A stretch of DNA of 6,122 nucleotides from assembly GCA_002049885.1 (NCBI GenBank), contig MVCS01000104.1:1-6122 (forward strand), read 5' to 3'. Under the pieces are notes generated by a model. That model had not been told where the DNA came from and ran no database searches. It saw only the letters and a program-made list of their open reading frames with translations. Positions 5,880 through 6,122 of this stretch are shown in pieces (position 1 is the first letter of the stretch; the number at the start of each line of letters is the position of its first letter). A program made the position numbers and the translations under genes. The DNA is from Planctomycetales bacterium 4484_123. Lineage in GTDB: Bacteria > Planctomycetota > Phycisphaerae > SM23-33.

Positions 5880-6104
5880 CTACGATTCCATCAACATCTG
5901 TCGAATGTTGGCCACAGCCGTGGCCAGGAACTCCCAGTCCGGCATCGTGCCGTCGGTTTGGTACGCCTTGGGGACGTGGCGAATGGCGGCGTGGAGGTCG
6001 GGCCATTCCTGCGACTCGTCCTCGGCCTCGAAGAGGTGGCCGATGGCACGGAAGTGAGATCAGGAGCCCGGCACCCAGCCGTCCCGCCGAATGTCCGCCC
6101 ACAT
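5880..6104 (-). pseudogene. Unrecognised small gene interrupted by an in-frame TGA
   Basis: From ATG 6104 the frame reads MWADIRRDGWVPGS, then TGA (6062-6060), then 59 codons beginning SHFRAIGHLFEAEDESQEW and ending ATAVANIRQMLMES before TAG 5882-5880. The residue mix and the strong preference for G/C in third positions on both sides of the TGA look like genuine coding sequence, unlike the overlapping frames, which are arginine/proline-rich. GGGAG lies about 10 bases before ATG 6104. An in-frame TAA sits at the extreme right edge, so either the gene starts at 6104 or a longer gene has decayed. I do not recognise the family. A sequencing error or a TGG-to-TGA nonsense change would both fit. 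Confidence 0.5.
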
Positions 6105-6122
6105 CTCATTGTAACTCCCTTA

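Noticed and set aside
6060..6062. TGA as selenocysteine or as a reassigned sense codon
   Set aside because: TGA ends several genes in this window, so it is not reassigned. A hairpin downstream is weak, too far away, and lacks the usual SECIS loop features.

Overview
The window is GC-rich, and every supported gene lies on the minus strand. It reads as part of a chromosomal defence island. The gene families and the AGAGG-type repeats around the GxxExxY gene suggest an environmental bacterium, perhaps Planctomycetota or a relative. That is a weak inference, because no rRNA or other taxonomic marker is present.

Layout in transcription order (right to left). At the right edge (5880-6104) is a small gene-like stretch interrupted by an in-frame TGA. 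A spacer of about 240 bp follows, holding two hairpins and a good sigma70-type promoter (TTGACA, 17 bp, TCAAAT). The operon then runs: (1) a 73-aa excisionase/MerR-like HTH protein (5642-5421); (2) a 1147-aa SNF2-type helicase with a C-terminal DUF3883 domain (5424-1981); (3) a 129-aa GxxExxY protein of the PD-(D/E)XK type (1984-1595); (4) and (5) two tiny ORFs, each ending in a decayed copy of the GxxExxY C-terminus (1598-1464 and 1467-1336); (6) a DUF1156/COG1743-type adenine-specific DNA methylase with a Zn ribbon, starting at 1339 and cut by the left window edge.

Two things stand out. First, all five junctions in this chain are 4-base ATGA overlaps. Second, the GxxExxY gene and its tandem 3' remnants sit between inverted copies of a CTCACCGCAGAGG-type repeat. 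One arm encodes the last residues of the helicase and the other encodes the first residues of the methylase. The simplest reading is that a GxxExxY cassette entered between two adjacent defence genes, kept translation coupled, gave each neighbour a new terminal tail, and then shed or amplified internally deleted copies.

Function: a SNF2 helicase with a nuclease-like DUF3883 tail, next to a DUF1156 DNA methylase, points to a modification-based anti-phage system. It resembles DISARM-type or COG1743/COG1483/COG0553 gene groups. The other expected parts (DUF499 ATPase, DrmA/DrmB, PLD nuclease) are not in the window and would lie beyond the left edge.
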